A stretch of DNA of 30,359 nt, taken from contig NC_049993.1 of assembly GCF_000003815.2 (NCBI RefSeq), positions 11,370,391 through 11,400,749 on the forward strand, read 5' to 3'. Shown here piece by piece: positions 21,131-30,359 of the stretch; position 1 is the stretch's first letter, and each line of letters begins with the position of its first letter. Below the pieces are notes generated by a model. It had not been told where the DNA came from. It did no database searches and was given only the letters and a program-made list of their open reading frames with translations. A program made the translations under genes and the position numbers. The DNA is from Branchiostoma floridae (Eukaryota > Chordata > Leptocardii > Amphioxiformes > Branchiostomatidae).

Positions 21131-22733
21131 GACCGCCGAGAATACACTCTTAGCAATGTGCCCTCTAAGCACTACCCTAACCCTAACCCTAACCCTAGCG
21201 GTTAGTGCTTAAGTCATATCTCGGCAAGTAAGCACCCGATTTCAAAACGGTTTGCAGATTACAAATCTGTACCAACATACCTTTGTAATGATACCAAGTT
21301 TGACCGCCGAGAATACACTCTTAGCAATGTTGCCTGTAAGCACTACCCTAACCCTAACCCTAGCGGTTAGTGCTTAAGTCATATCTCGGCAAGTAAGCAC
21401 CCGATTTCAAAACGGTTTGCAGATTACAAATCTGTACCAACATACCTTTGTAATGATACCAAGTTTGACCGCCTAGAATACACTCTTAGCAATGTTGCCT
21501 CTAAGCACTACCTTAATCCTAACCCTAACCCTAGCGGTTAGTGCTTAAGTCATATCTCGGCAAGTAAGCAACCGATTTCAAAACGGTTTGCAGATTACAA
21601 ATCTGTACCAACATACCTTTGTAATGATACCAAGTTTGACTGCCTAGAATATATTCTTAGCAATGTTGCCTCTAAGCACTACCCTAACCCTAACCCTAAC
21701 CCTAGCGGTTAGTGCTTAAGTCATATCTCGGCAAGTAAGCACCCGATTTCAAAACGGTTTGCAGATTACAAATCTGTACCAACATACCTTTGTAATGATA
21801 CCAAGTTTGACCGCCTAGAATACATTCTTAGCAATGTTGCCTCTAAGCACTACCCTACCCCTAACCTTAACCATAACCCTAACCCTAGCGGTTAGTGCTT
21901 AAGAAATATCTCGGCAAGTAAGCACCCGATTTCAAAACGGTTTGCAGATTACAAATCTGTACCAACATACCTTTGTAATGATACCAAGTTTGACCGCCGA
22001 GAATACACTCTTAGCAATATTGCCTCTAAGCACTACCCTAACCCTAACCCTAGCGGTTAGTGCTTAAGTCATATCTCGGCAAGTAAGCACCCGATTTCAA
22101 AACGGTTTGCAGATTACAAATCTGTACCAACATACCTTTGTAATGATACCAAGTTTGACCGCCGAGAATACACTCTTAGCAATGTTGCCTCTAAGCACTA
22201 CCTTAACCCTAACCCTAACCCTAGCGGTTAGTGCTTAAGTCATATCTCGGCAAGTAAGCACCCGATTTCAAAACGGTTTGCAGATTACAAATCTGTACCA
22301 ACATACCTTTGTAATGATACCAAGTTTGACCGCCGAGAATACACTCTTAGCAATGTTGCCTCTAAGCACTACCCTAACCCTAACCCTAACCCTAACCCTA
22401 ACGGTTAGAGCTAAAGCCATATCTCGACGAGTACGCATCCGATTTCAAATCCGGATGCAGATTACGAATCTGTATCAACATACCTTTGTAATGATGTCGA
22501 GTTTGACCGCCGAGAACACACTCTTAGTAATGTTGACTCTAACCATAACCCTAACCCTAACCCTAGCGGTTAGTGCTTAAGTCATATCTCGACAAGTAAG
22601 CATCCGATTTCAAAACGGTTTGCAGATTACAAATCTGTACCAACATGCCATTGGAATGATACCAAGATTGACCGCCGAGAATACACTCTTAGCAATGTTG
22701 CCTCTAAGCACTACCCTAACCCTAACCCTAGCG
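21131..22733. repeat. Telomere-motif satellite, block C (about 10 monomers)
   Basis: Same orientation. Includes the AAGAAATATCTCGG variant at 21901, a diverged monomer around 22405-22540 with several changes (CCGGATGCAG, GATGTCGAG), and the GCCATTGGAATGAT variant near 22647. Confidence 0.97.
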
Positions 22734-22833
22734 NNNNNNNNNNNNNNNNNNNNNNNNNNNNNNNNNNNNNNNNNNNNNNNNNNNNNNNNNNNNNNNNNNN
22801 NNNNNNNNNNNNNNNNNNNNNNNNNNNNNNNNN
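22734..22833. other. Assembly gap of exactly 100 N (placeholder size)
   Basis: The flanking phase would need 63 bases plus whole monomers; 100 does not fit, and 100 N is a common unknown-size placeholder. True length is therefore unknown. Confidence 0.9.
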
Positions 22834-25800
22834 AATCTGTACCAACATACCTTTGTAATGATACCAAGTTTGACCGCCTAGAATACACTCTTAGCAATGT
22901 TGCCTCTAAGCACTACCCTAACCCTAACCCTAACCCTAGCGGTTAGTGCTTAAGTCATATTTCGGCAAGTAAGCACCCGATTTCAAAACGGTTTGCAGAT
23001 TACAAATCTGTACCAACATACCTTTGTAATGATACCAAGTTTGACCGCCTAGAATACACTCTTAGCAATGTTGCCTCTAAGCACTACCTTAACCCTAACC
23101 CTAACCCTAGCGGTTAGTGCTTAAGTCATATCTCGACAAGTAAGCACCCGATTTCAAAACGGTTTGCAGATTACAAATCTGTACCAACATACCTTTGTAA
23201 TGATACCAAGTTTGACCGCCTAGAATACATTCTTAGCAATGTTGCCTCTAAGCACTACCCTACCCCTAACCTTAACCCTAACCCTAACCCTAGCGGTTAG
23301 TGCTTAAGAAATATCTCGGCAAGTAAGCACCCGATTTCAAAACGGTTTGCAGATTACAAATCTGTACCAACATACCTTTGTAATGATACCAAGTTTGACC
23401 GCCGAGAATACACTCTTAGCAATGTTGCCTCTAAGCACTACCCTAACCCTAACCCTAATCCTAGCGGTTAGTGCTTAAGTCATATCTCGGCAAGTAAGCA
23501 CCCGATTTCAAAACGGTTTGCAGATTACAAATCTGTACCAACATACCTTTGTAATGATACCAAGTTTGACCGCCGAGAATACACTCTTAGCAATGTTGCC
23601 TCTAAGCACTACCCTAACCCTAACCCTAACCCTAGCGGTTAGTGCTTAAGTCATATCTCGGCAAGTAAGCACCCGATTTCAAAACGGTTTGCAGATTACA
23701 AATCTGTACCAAGATACCTTTGCAATTATACCAAGTTTGACCGCCTAGAATACACTCTTAGCAATGTTGCCTCTAAGCACTACCCTAACCCTAACCCTAA
23801 CCCTAGCGGTTAGTGCTTAAGTCATATCTCGGCCAGTAAGCACCCGATTTCAACGGTTTGCGATTACAAATCTGTACCAACATACCTTTGTAATGATACC
23901 AAGTTTGACCGCCGAGAATACACTCTTAGCAATGTTGCCTCTAAGCACTACCCTAACCCTAACCCTAACCCTAACCCTAGCGGTTAGTGCTTAAGTCATA
24001 TCTCGGCAAGTAAGCACCCGATTTCAAAACGGTTTGCAGATTACAAATCTGTACCAACATACCTTTGTAATGATACCAAGTTTGACCGCCGAGAATACAC
24101 TCTTAGCAATGTTGCCTCTAAGCACTACCCTAACCCTAACCCTAACCCTAACCCTAGCGGTTAGTGCTTAAGTCATATCTCGGCAAGTAAGCACCCGATT
24201 TCAAAGCAGTTTGCAGATTACAAATCTGTACCAACATACCTTTGTAATGATACCAAGTTTGACCGCCGAGAATACACTCTTAGCAATGTTGCCTCTAAGC
24301 ACTACCCTAACCCTAACCCTAGCGGTTAGTGCTTAAGTCATATCTCGGCAAGTAAGCATCCGATTTCAAAACGGTTTGCAGATTACAAATCTGTACCAAC
24401 ATGCCATTGGAATGATACCAAGATTGACCGCCGAGAATACACTCTTAGCAATGTTGCCTCTAAGCACTACCCTAACCCTAACCCTAGCGGTTAGTGCTTA
24501 AGTCATATCTCGGCAAGTAAGCATCCGATTTCAAAACGGATTGCAGATTACAAATCTGTACCAACATACCTTTGTAATGATACCGAGTTTCACCGGCGAG
24601 AATACACTCTTAGCAATGTTGCCTCTAAGCACTACCCTAACCCTAACCCTAACCCTAGCGGTTAGTGCTTAAGTCATATCTCGGCAAGTAAGCACCCGAT
24701 TTCAAAACGGTTTGCAGATTACAAATCTGTACCAACATACCTTTGTAATGATACCAAGTTTGACCGCCTAGAATACACTCTTAGCAATGTTGCCTCTAAG
24801 CACTACCCTAACACTAACCCTAACCCTAGCGGTTAGTGCTTAAGTCATATCTCGGCAAGTAAGCACCCGATTTCAAAACGGTTTGCAGATTACAAATCTG
24901 TACCAACATACCTTTGTAATGATACCAAGTTTGACCGCCTAGAATACACTCTTAGCAATGTTGCCTCTAAGCACTACACTAACCCTAACCCTAACCCTAG
25001 CGGTTAGTGCTTAAGTCATATCTCGGCAAGTAAGCACCCGGTTTCAAAACGGTTTGCAGATTACAAATCTGTACCAACATACCTTTGTAATGATACCAAG
25101 TTTGACGCCGAGATACCTCTTAGCAATGTTGCCTCTAAGCACTACCCTAACCCTAACCCTAACCCTAGCGGTTAGTGCTTAAGTCATATCTCGGCAAGTA
25201 AGCACCCGATTTCAAAACGGTTTGCAGATTACAAATCTGTACCAAGATACCTTTGCAATTATACCAAGTTTGACCGCCTAGAATACACTCTTAGCAATGT
25301 TGCCTCTAAGCACTACCCTAACCCTAACCCTAACCCTAGCGGTTAGTGCTTAAGTCATATCTCGGCAAGTAAGCACCCGATTTCAAAACGGTTTGCAGAT
25401 TACAAATCTGTACCAACATACCTTTGTAATGATACCAAGTTTGACCGCCGAGAATACACTCTTAGCAATGTTGCCTCTAAGCACTACCCTAACCCTAACC
25501 CTAACCCTAACCCTAGCGGTTAGTGCTTAAGTCATATCTCGGCAAGTAAGCACCCGATTTCAAAACGGTTTGCAGATTACAAATCTGTACCAACATACCT
25601 TTGTAATGATACCAAGTTTGACCGCCGAGAATACACTCTTAGCAATGTTGCCTCTAAGCACTACCCTAACCCTAACCCTAACCCTAGCGGTTAGTGCTTA
25701 AGTCATATCTCGGCAAGGGTTAGTGTTAGGGTCAGGGTTGTGCTTAGATGCAATGTGGCTAAGAGTGTGTTCTAGTTGGTCAAACTTGGTATCATTAGAT

Positions 25801-25943
25801 TACAAATCTGTACCAACATACCTTTGTAATGATACCAAGTTTGACCGCCGAGAATACACTCTTAGCAATGTTGCCTCTAAGCACTACCCTAACCCTAACC
25901 CTAGCGGTTAGTGCTTAAGTCATATCTCGGCAAGTAAGCACCC
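22834..25943. repeat. Telomere-motif satellite, block D (about 18 monomers plus one inverted piece)
   Basis: Longest uninterrupted run. Monomers have between two and five spaced CCCTAA units. Variants include AAGAAATATCTCGG near 23306, ACCAAGATACCTTTGCAATT near 23706 and 25242, AAAGCAGTTTGCAG near 24204, GCCATTGGAATGAT near 24402, and GGATTGCAG with CACCGGCGAG near 24539-24600. A reverse-oriented diverged partial monomer lies at 25717-25796. The block ends in a gap. Confidence 0.97.
25717..25796 (-). repeat. Inverted, diverged partial monomer within the array
   Basis: This stretch, read on the minus strand, runs AATGATACCAAGTTTGACCA, then ACACTCTTAGCC..., CTAAGCACAACCC and telomere-like units. 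It is about half of a monomer in reverse orientation and carries more differences than its neighbours. Forward monomers resume at 25797. Confidence 0.85.
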
Positions 25944-26122
25944 NNNNNNNNNNNNNNNNNNNNNNNNNNNNNNNNNNNNNNNNNNNNNNNNNNNNNNNNN
26001 NNNNNNNNNNNNNNNNNNNNNNNNNNNNNNNNNNNNNNNNNNNNNNNNNNNNNNNNNNNNNNNNNNNNNNNNNNNNNNNNNNNNNNNNNNNNNNNNNNNN
26101 NNNNNNNNNNNNNNNNNNNNNN
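25944..26122. other. Assembly gap (179 N) at the right edge of block D
   Basis: Satellite lies to the left and single-copy-like sequence to the right, so the true array boundary is hidden in this gap. Confidence 0.9.
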
Positions 26123-26956
26123 AAAAGAGAACTAATATTGTGAATGATTCCAGGTCAAAACAGAGCTTTCCCAATATGAACCGGGTCCGTATGGAAGAAT
26201 ATAATCTTCCACAGGAGCGCCTATGCATAACTGATTGGCTTTTAGAATTGCGGCAGCTCCTATTTTTCCGAGAGTGAAAAAAAACGCATCTTCCATTCAG
26301 AAGATTTTCATCATGAAATTACATGACGCCATTCAACAATTTCAACTTCGATAACTAGGTCTAAGTACCGTCATAATCTCCTTGTGATGTGGGTACATTT
26401 ATTATTGCATTGAACTTTTTTTTAATCAAGTAGCGCATACGTTTTAATAATTGTCAAGCAGGTGCAGGTGTTGTGTAGTAGGAGTGTGTTGTTGTTGTGT
26501 TTTTTTTTTTCAAGCTAAAAACTTCAACCATTACATAAACGGAGACGTCTCGAATTTTTACAAGAATTTTACCACCCTGTCGCTTCATTTCTTTTCTGAA
26601 AAATCCCAGGACCAACAAGTTAACTTGATTTGGCTTTATCTATATATTTCATTTTCCTTCGAATTCTTTGTTAAGTATATGCCCTGCATACCACTGTTAA
26701 ATTGTTTTACTTTGTATGCACTCAGCCATCGTACGTAATCTTGTCTGAGTGTTGTAATTTCCTGCTCGTAGCGTGCGAGACCCGGAGGACAGGAGTTTCT
26801 ATACCTTGTTCGGGGGTTTCTTTTCGGAGGTCAGTGGTGATACTCTGGTACTAAGAGTGTTTTATTGGGCTCAAACTCTGGCAGTTTAAAGTTACTAACA
26901 ATTTGAATGTACAAAGTTTACGTCAAAAAAGAACAACAACAACACTAACGTTAGAA

Positions 26957-28474
26957 GTAACGCTAGTTAACCTTTATTCGTTCAGTTACCTTAATTCGTT
27001 TTTTCAAAAACAGGGAATCTACGGAGACACGGTAAATGCAACATCAGTAATAACCACAGGAATGCATAACCGAGAGACTCAAGTGTTCAGAATATTCATG
27101 AAAAGGCTCCGATGACCACGCATTTGAAAACAGCGAGGTCAAAAACGTACCGTCCCTTATTGTAATAGCCTACCGCTCTATGGGAGGATTGCGTCACCGT
27201 GTTGTTCGCCGGAATGGCAGAGATCTATCACATTCGCTTCCAGTTCACAATTATCATGCACAAGACAACTCAATAAAGTTTGTGTTGCTAACCAGTAACT
27301 GGACTCAAAGTGTGATCAATTGTCGAAAATCGTCTCTTTGTTGCCACAAACTGTGGCGCACGATCGAACGTCGCCATGTTTTTTCCCAGAAACCTACGGT
27401 CGCAACCGCGGGAAAAAGATTGGATGACGACATTAAAAGGTATTTATTAAACGTACCTTTAATAACTCACTAACTCGCCTTTTTCTCTTAGATCATTAAG
27501 CAGCCATCTATCAAACAATTTATGCACCACCAAAAATGGAAATGATATTGAACATCGACAAATTGATTGATTTTACTCTGGTCCCCTTTTTTTTAAATGT
27601 GAAAGTCCCAAGCCAGAGCATGTAAACTGTTGCAAATACGGCCTTGAAGACGATACCAACTGTCTCAGTACGGGTATGGTACACCGATAACAAGATTTGC
27701 ACTGCATATTTGTCGACCACAAGTCTGACAGCAATGTTTTATATCATTTATTGTGGAATCTTTCGTTCTTTGATCCAGGGCATTGACAACAGCGGCATAT
27801 CAGACTTCACACCCCTTCATCTTTAGTGTTGTTGGCCGCCGGAATAGACCTTTGACACAAATATATCGGGTTACATTTTGCCGCGTGGAGGATGCAAAAC
27901 ACTGTACAGATGGTTGTACTGCAAACTGATGATTACCCGCCTGGAAATAGCCACAGCACGCCGTTCAAGTTGCAACGAAAGGTGCATAAGTTTCATGGAA
28001 CGATCATGGCGCCAGGATCGATTTTACGTCACGGTCTACTGACCCAACAACCTCATTTGTTTTACCAACGCGCTACTGCGTGTGACGGTAAATACTCAGC
28101 GGTAGTTGTCGGGATTTTTTTGTTGCCTGAATAAGTTTGTAATCTAGAGCACTCCATTCATGTCAAGAAAGGAACAATAGCTTCAGCATAAAGTAATTAA
28201 CAGCGGGCAAACATAACGAGTCTCGTCAGAACGAATAAAGGTCACGCCCCCCGGGAGCGCCGTCGTTCTCAACACAACGCGACGGTGTTTTCAAATTGAG
28301 ACATTTTCACATTAGCATGGTAGGAGAGAAAATATATCGTGGATGGGATGAATGACAAAGGTAAACAACAATATCACCATGTTGAATACAGAAATTATGC
28401 TTTGTTCTTCTGCCAGATTGGAATAAGCTGACTCTTGGTGAAAAACGCAACGAATAAAGGTTAACTAGCGTTAC
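26957..28474. mobile_element. Possible non-autonomous DNA transposon bounded by 25-bp perfect inverted repeats
   Basis: GTAACGCTAGTTAACCTTTA followed by TTCGT (26957-26981) is exactly the reverse complement of 28450-28474. Just inside, both ends also show a TGAAAAA(A)CG phrase in matching orientation. No transposase frame and no clear target-site duplication were found, so the element reading is tentative. Confidence 0.4.
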
Positions 28475-28950
28475 CTACATTTGTTTGGGAATAAATACAT
28501 GCATTCTCGCCACTGTCAAACTTACGTATCAAAACTAAACGCAAACTGTCCAATTTTCCCGCGTTTCTGCCAAGTAACATTTCTCGATTGTCTCAACTAA
28601 CCCCCAAAGTCAAATCTGCCAAAAATGATTGATAGTGCCATGCGGAGTGTTGGTAAATTCATCGACACAGACTTGTATTCTGATGTTCAATGCACGCGTA
28701 CAGTCCGCTACCGCTCAAATGACCCTGTCTGAACTCCAAATCCTCGCAAACTACAATTTCAAACCGGGCACAGGTTAACATATGGCCACTGTAATGCTGT
28801 AATATGCATCTGTTTGTGTATAAACGGGATTGCAAGGCCCCGCTTATGAATATTAACTAGCATTCGCCTTTCTCGTCGCTGATTGGCTGGCGTCCATAAA
28901 GTAATTAACTCTCGCTCTCCCCAGACCGCTGGCACCTGGCACCTGTGGGC
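28187..28950. promoter_or_regulatory. Promoter-like stretch with NF-Y, E2F and tandem E-box motifs
   Basis: It contains TTTTCCCGC (28554-28562, E2F type), CTGATTGGCT (28879-28888, an exact NF-Y/CCAAT match on the minus strand) and CACCTGGCACCTG E-boxes near 28933-28945. The 14-mer ATAAAGTAATTAAC occurs twice (28188-28201 and 28896-28909). No adjoining exon was found. Confidence 0.3.
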
Positions 28951-29318
28951 TCTGGGGTCACGGGAGTTCACGGGAGAAGGCCGAAAGAAAACCAACTTCC
29001 CCTCAGAAAAGTGCAGAAATTAATAATTTGAAATTGTTCCATGCCAAAAATTTTACTTGGATCATTTTACCAACTATCTAATGCCTGTCTACACCAAATA
29101 TAAGGTCATTCCATTGTAATTCAATGGTACTAGGGGGTCAAAATATACCGTTGTGGTCAAAACGTGACCTTTAAACTTCAATAAAATCATTTTAGAGGCA
29201 GATATGAAAAAAATGAGAAAAAAGCAGCTCGGTATTGACCAACTCTACTCTTGTGCCAAATTTCAGGTCATTCGGTCCCGGAACGACGGAGATGATTCGA
29301 TTTGAAGATTTGACAGGA

Positions 29319-29342
29319 GAAAGAAAGAAAGAAAGAAAGAAA
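29319..29342 (+). repeat. (GAAA)n microsatellite
   Basis: Five to six AAAG/GAAA units follow a stretch (29260-29318) typical of the 3' end of a retroelement: a conserved-looking sequence, then a simple-repeat tail. Confidence 0.8.
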
Positions 29343-29357
29343 CATTACGAATATAAT

Positions 29358-29394
29358 ATATTTCACCATACCATATATGGTATGGCTGAAATAT
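29358..29394. repeat. Strong hairpin with 20-bp perfect palindrome at the array border
   Basis: CCATACCATATATGGTATGG (29366-29385) is a perfect palindrome, extended by ATATTTCA on the left and CTGAAATAT on the right with one unpaired C. It abuts the first satellite base (TAATGATACC, about 29394), so it marks the border of whatever interrupted the array. Confidence 0.8.
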
Positions 29395-30359
29395 AATGAT
29401 ACCAAGTTTGACCGCCTAGAATACACTCTTAGCAATGTTGCCTCTAAGCACTACCCTAACCCTAACCCTAACCCTAACCCTAGCGGTTAGTGCTTAAGTC
29501 ATATCTCGGCAAGTAAGCACCCGATTTCAAAACGGTTTGCAGATTACAAATCTGTACCAACATACCTTTGTAATGAAACCAAGTTAGACGGCCGAGAATA
29601 CACTCTTAGCAATGTTGCCTCTAAGCACTACCCTAACCCTAACCCTAACCCTAACCCTAGCGGTTAGTGCTTAAGTCATATCTCGGCAAGTAAGCACCCG
29701 ATTTCAAAACGGTTTGCAGATTACAAATCTGTACCAACATACCTTTGTAATGATACCAAGTTTGACCGCCTAGAATACACTCTTAGCAATGTTGCCTCTA
29801 AGCACTACCCTAACCCTAACCCTAGCGGTTAGTGCTTAAGTCATATCTCGGCAAGTAAGCATCCGATTTCAAAACGGTTTGCAGATTACAAATCTGTACC
29901 AACATGCCATTGGAATGACACCAAGTTTGACCGCCGAGAATACACTCTTAGCAATGTTGCCTCTAAGCACTACCTTAACCCTAACCCTAACCCTAGCGGT
30001 TAGTGCTTAAGTCATATCTCGGCAAGTAAGCATCCGATTTCAAAACGGTTTTCAGATTACAAATCTGTACCAACATACCTTTGTAATGATACCAAGTTTG
30101 ACCGCCTAGAATACACTCTTAGCAATGTTGCCTCTAAGCACTACCCTAACCCTAACCCTAACGGTAACTGCTAAAGTCATATCTCGACAAGTAAGCACCC
30201 GATTTCAAAACGGATTGCAGATTACAAATCTGTACCAACATACCTTTGTAATGATACCAAGTTTGACCGCCTAGAATACATTCTTAGCAATGTTGCCTCT
30301 AAGCACTACCCTAACCCTAACCCTAACCCTAGCGCTAAGTGCTTAAGTCATATCTCGGC
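29394..30359. repeat. Telomere-motif satellite, block E (about 6 monomers, continues past right edge)
   Basis: Same orientation and same variants as blocks A-D, including GCCATTGGAATGAC near 29906 and GGATTGCAG near 30212. It starts in mid-monomer at TAATGATACCAAG, as expected if an element inserted into a pre-existing array or a rearrangement joined here. Confidence 0.95.

Larger units (their letters stand above)
26123..29393. other. 3.3-kb non-satellite island between array blocks
   Basis: No protein-coding exon is supported; open frames are below 100 codons and lack recognisable domains. It holds a perfect 25-bp inverted repeat 1.5 kb apart, several short repeated phrases, a promoter-like stretch near 28.2-28.95 kb, and a repetitive right end. 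It may be an inserted element or a unique segment between two arrays; the left border is lost in the gap. Confidence 0.5.

Noticed and set aside
22278-22580. Open frames inside satellite monomers (for example 100 codons here)
   Set aside because: The same frame recurs with every monomer, and the periodicity explains the lack of stops; there is no independent coding sign.
16526-30359. CRISPR-like or telomeric tract reading of the repeat region
   Set aside because: Monomers are directly tandem with no variable spacers, and CCCTAA units form only about a seventh of each monomer, so it is neither a CRISPR array nor a chromosome end.

Overview
This is a eukaryotic nuclear window, most likely from a marine invertebrate deuterostome; amphioxus (Branchiostoma) is my best guess. 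That identification is inference. It rests on short introns of a few hundred bases, chordate-like gene content, vertebrate-type CCCTAA/TTAGGG hexamers, and small foldback and tRNA-derived elements in introns. All protein-coding genes here are split, so they were rebuilt exon by exon from splice sites and reading-frame continuity.

Region 1 (1-9.1 kb) is a compact cluster of three housekeeping-type genes. SPICE1, a centriole and spindle protein, runs leftward from 3938 and leaves the window at the left edge. CCDC152, a coiled-coil protein, runs rightward from 4677 to 7345 and is complete at 254 residues. The two are head to head across about 740 bp, which probably holds a shared promoter. POLE4, the small histone-fold subunit of DNA polymerase epsilon, runs leftward from 9084 to 7875, tail to tail with CCDC152. 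The introns carry a LINE C-terminal remnant, a tRNA-derived SINE, a roughly 135-bp MITE-like foldback and other hairpins.

Region 2 (9.1-16.4 kb) is gene-poor. It holds a second LINE fragment, an AT-rich block dense in homeodomain-type sites, a TATA box, a 110-residue ORF with a signal-anchor segment (probably a first exon), a 21-bp minisatellite, and at 16.4 kb a minus-strand exon candidate with a strong splice donor.

Region 3 (16.5-25.9 kb and 29.4-30.36 kb) is the outstanding feature. It is a satellite with a usual monomer of 171 bp; about 54 direct monomers and one inverted partial copy are sequenced, and four N gaps interrupt it. Each monomer carries a short run of telomere-type CCCTAA units, usually two to five, inside the arms of a 9-bp inverted repeat. 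Monomer lengths vary mostly in 6-bp steps. Diagnostic monomer variants recur in a similar order, which suggests higher-order repeat structure.

Region 4 (26.1-29.4 kb) is a 3.3-kb non-satellite island between array blocks. It contains a perfect 25-bp inverted repeat 1.5 kb apart, a promoter-like stretch with NF-Y and E2F type motifs, and at its right edge a (GAAA)n tract plus a 20-bp perfect palindrome that abuts the array directly. No protein gene is recognised there.
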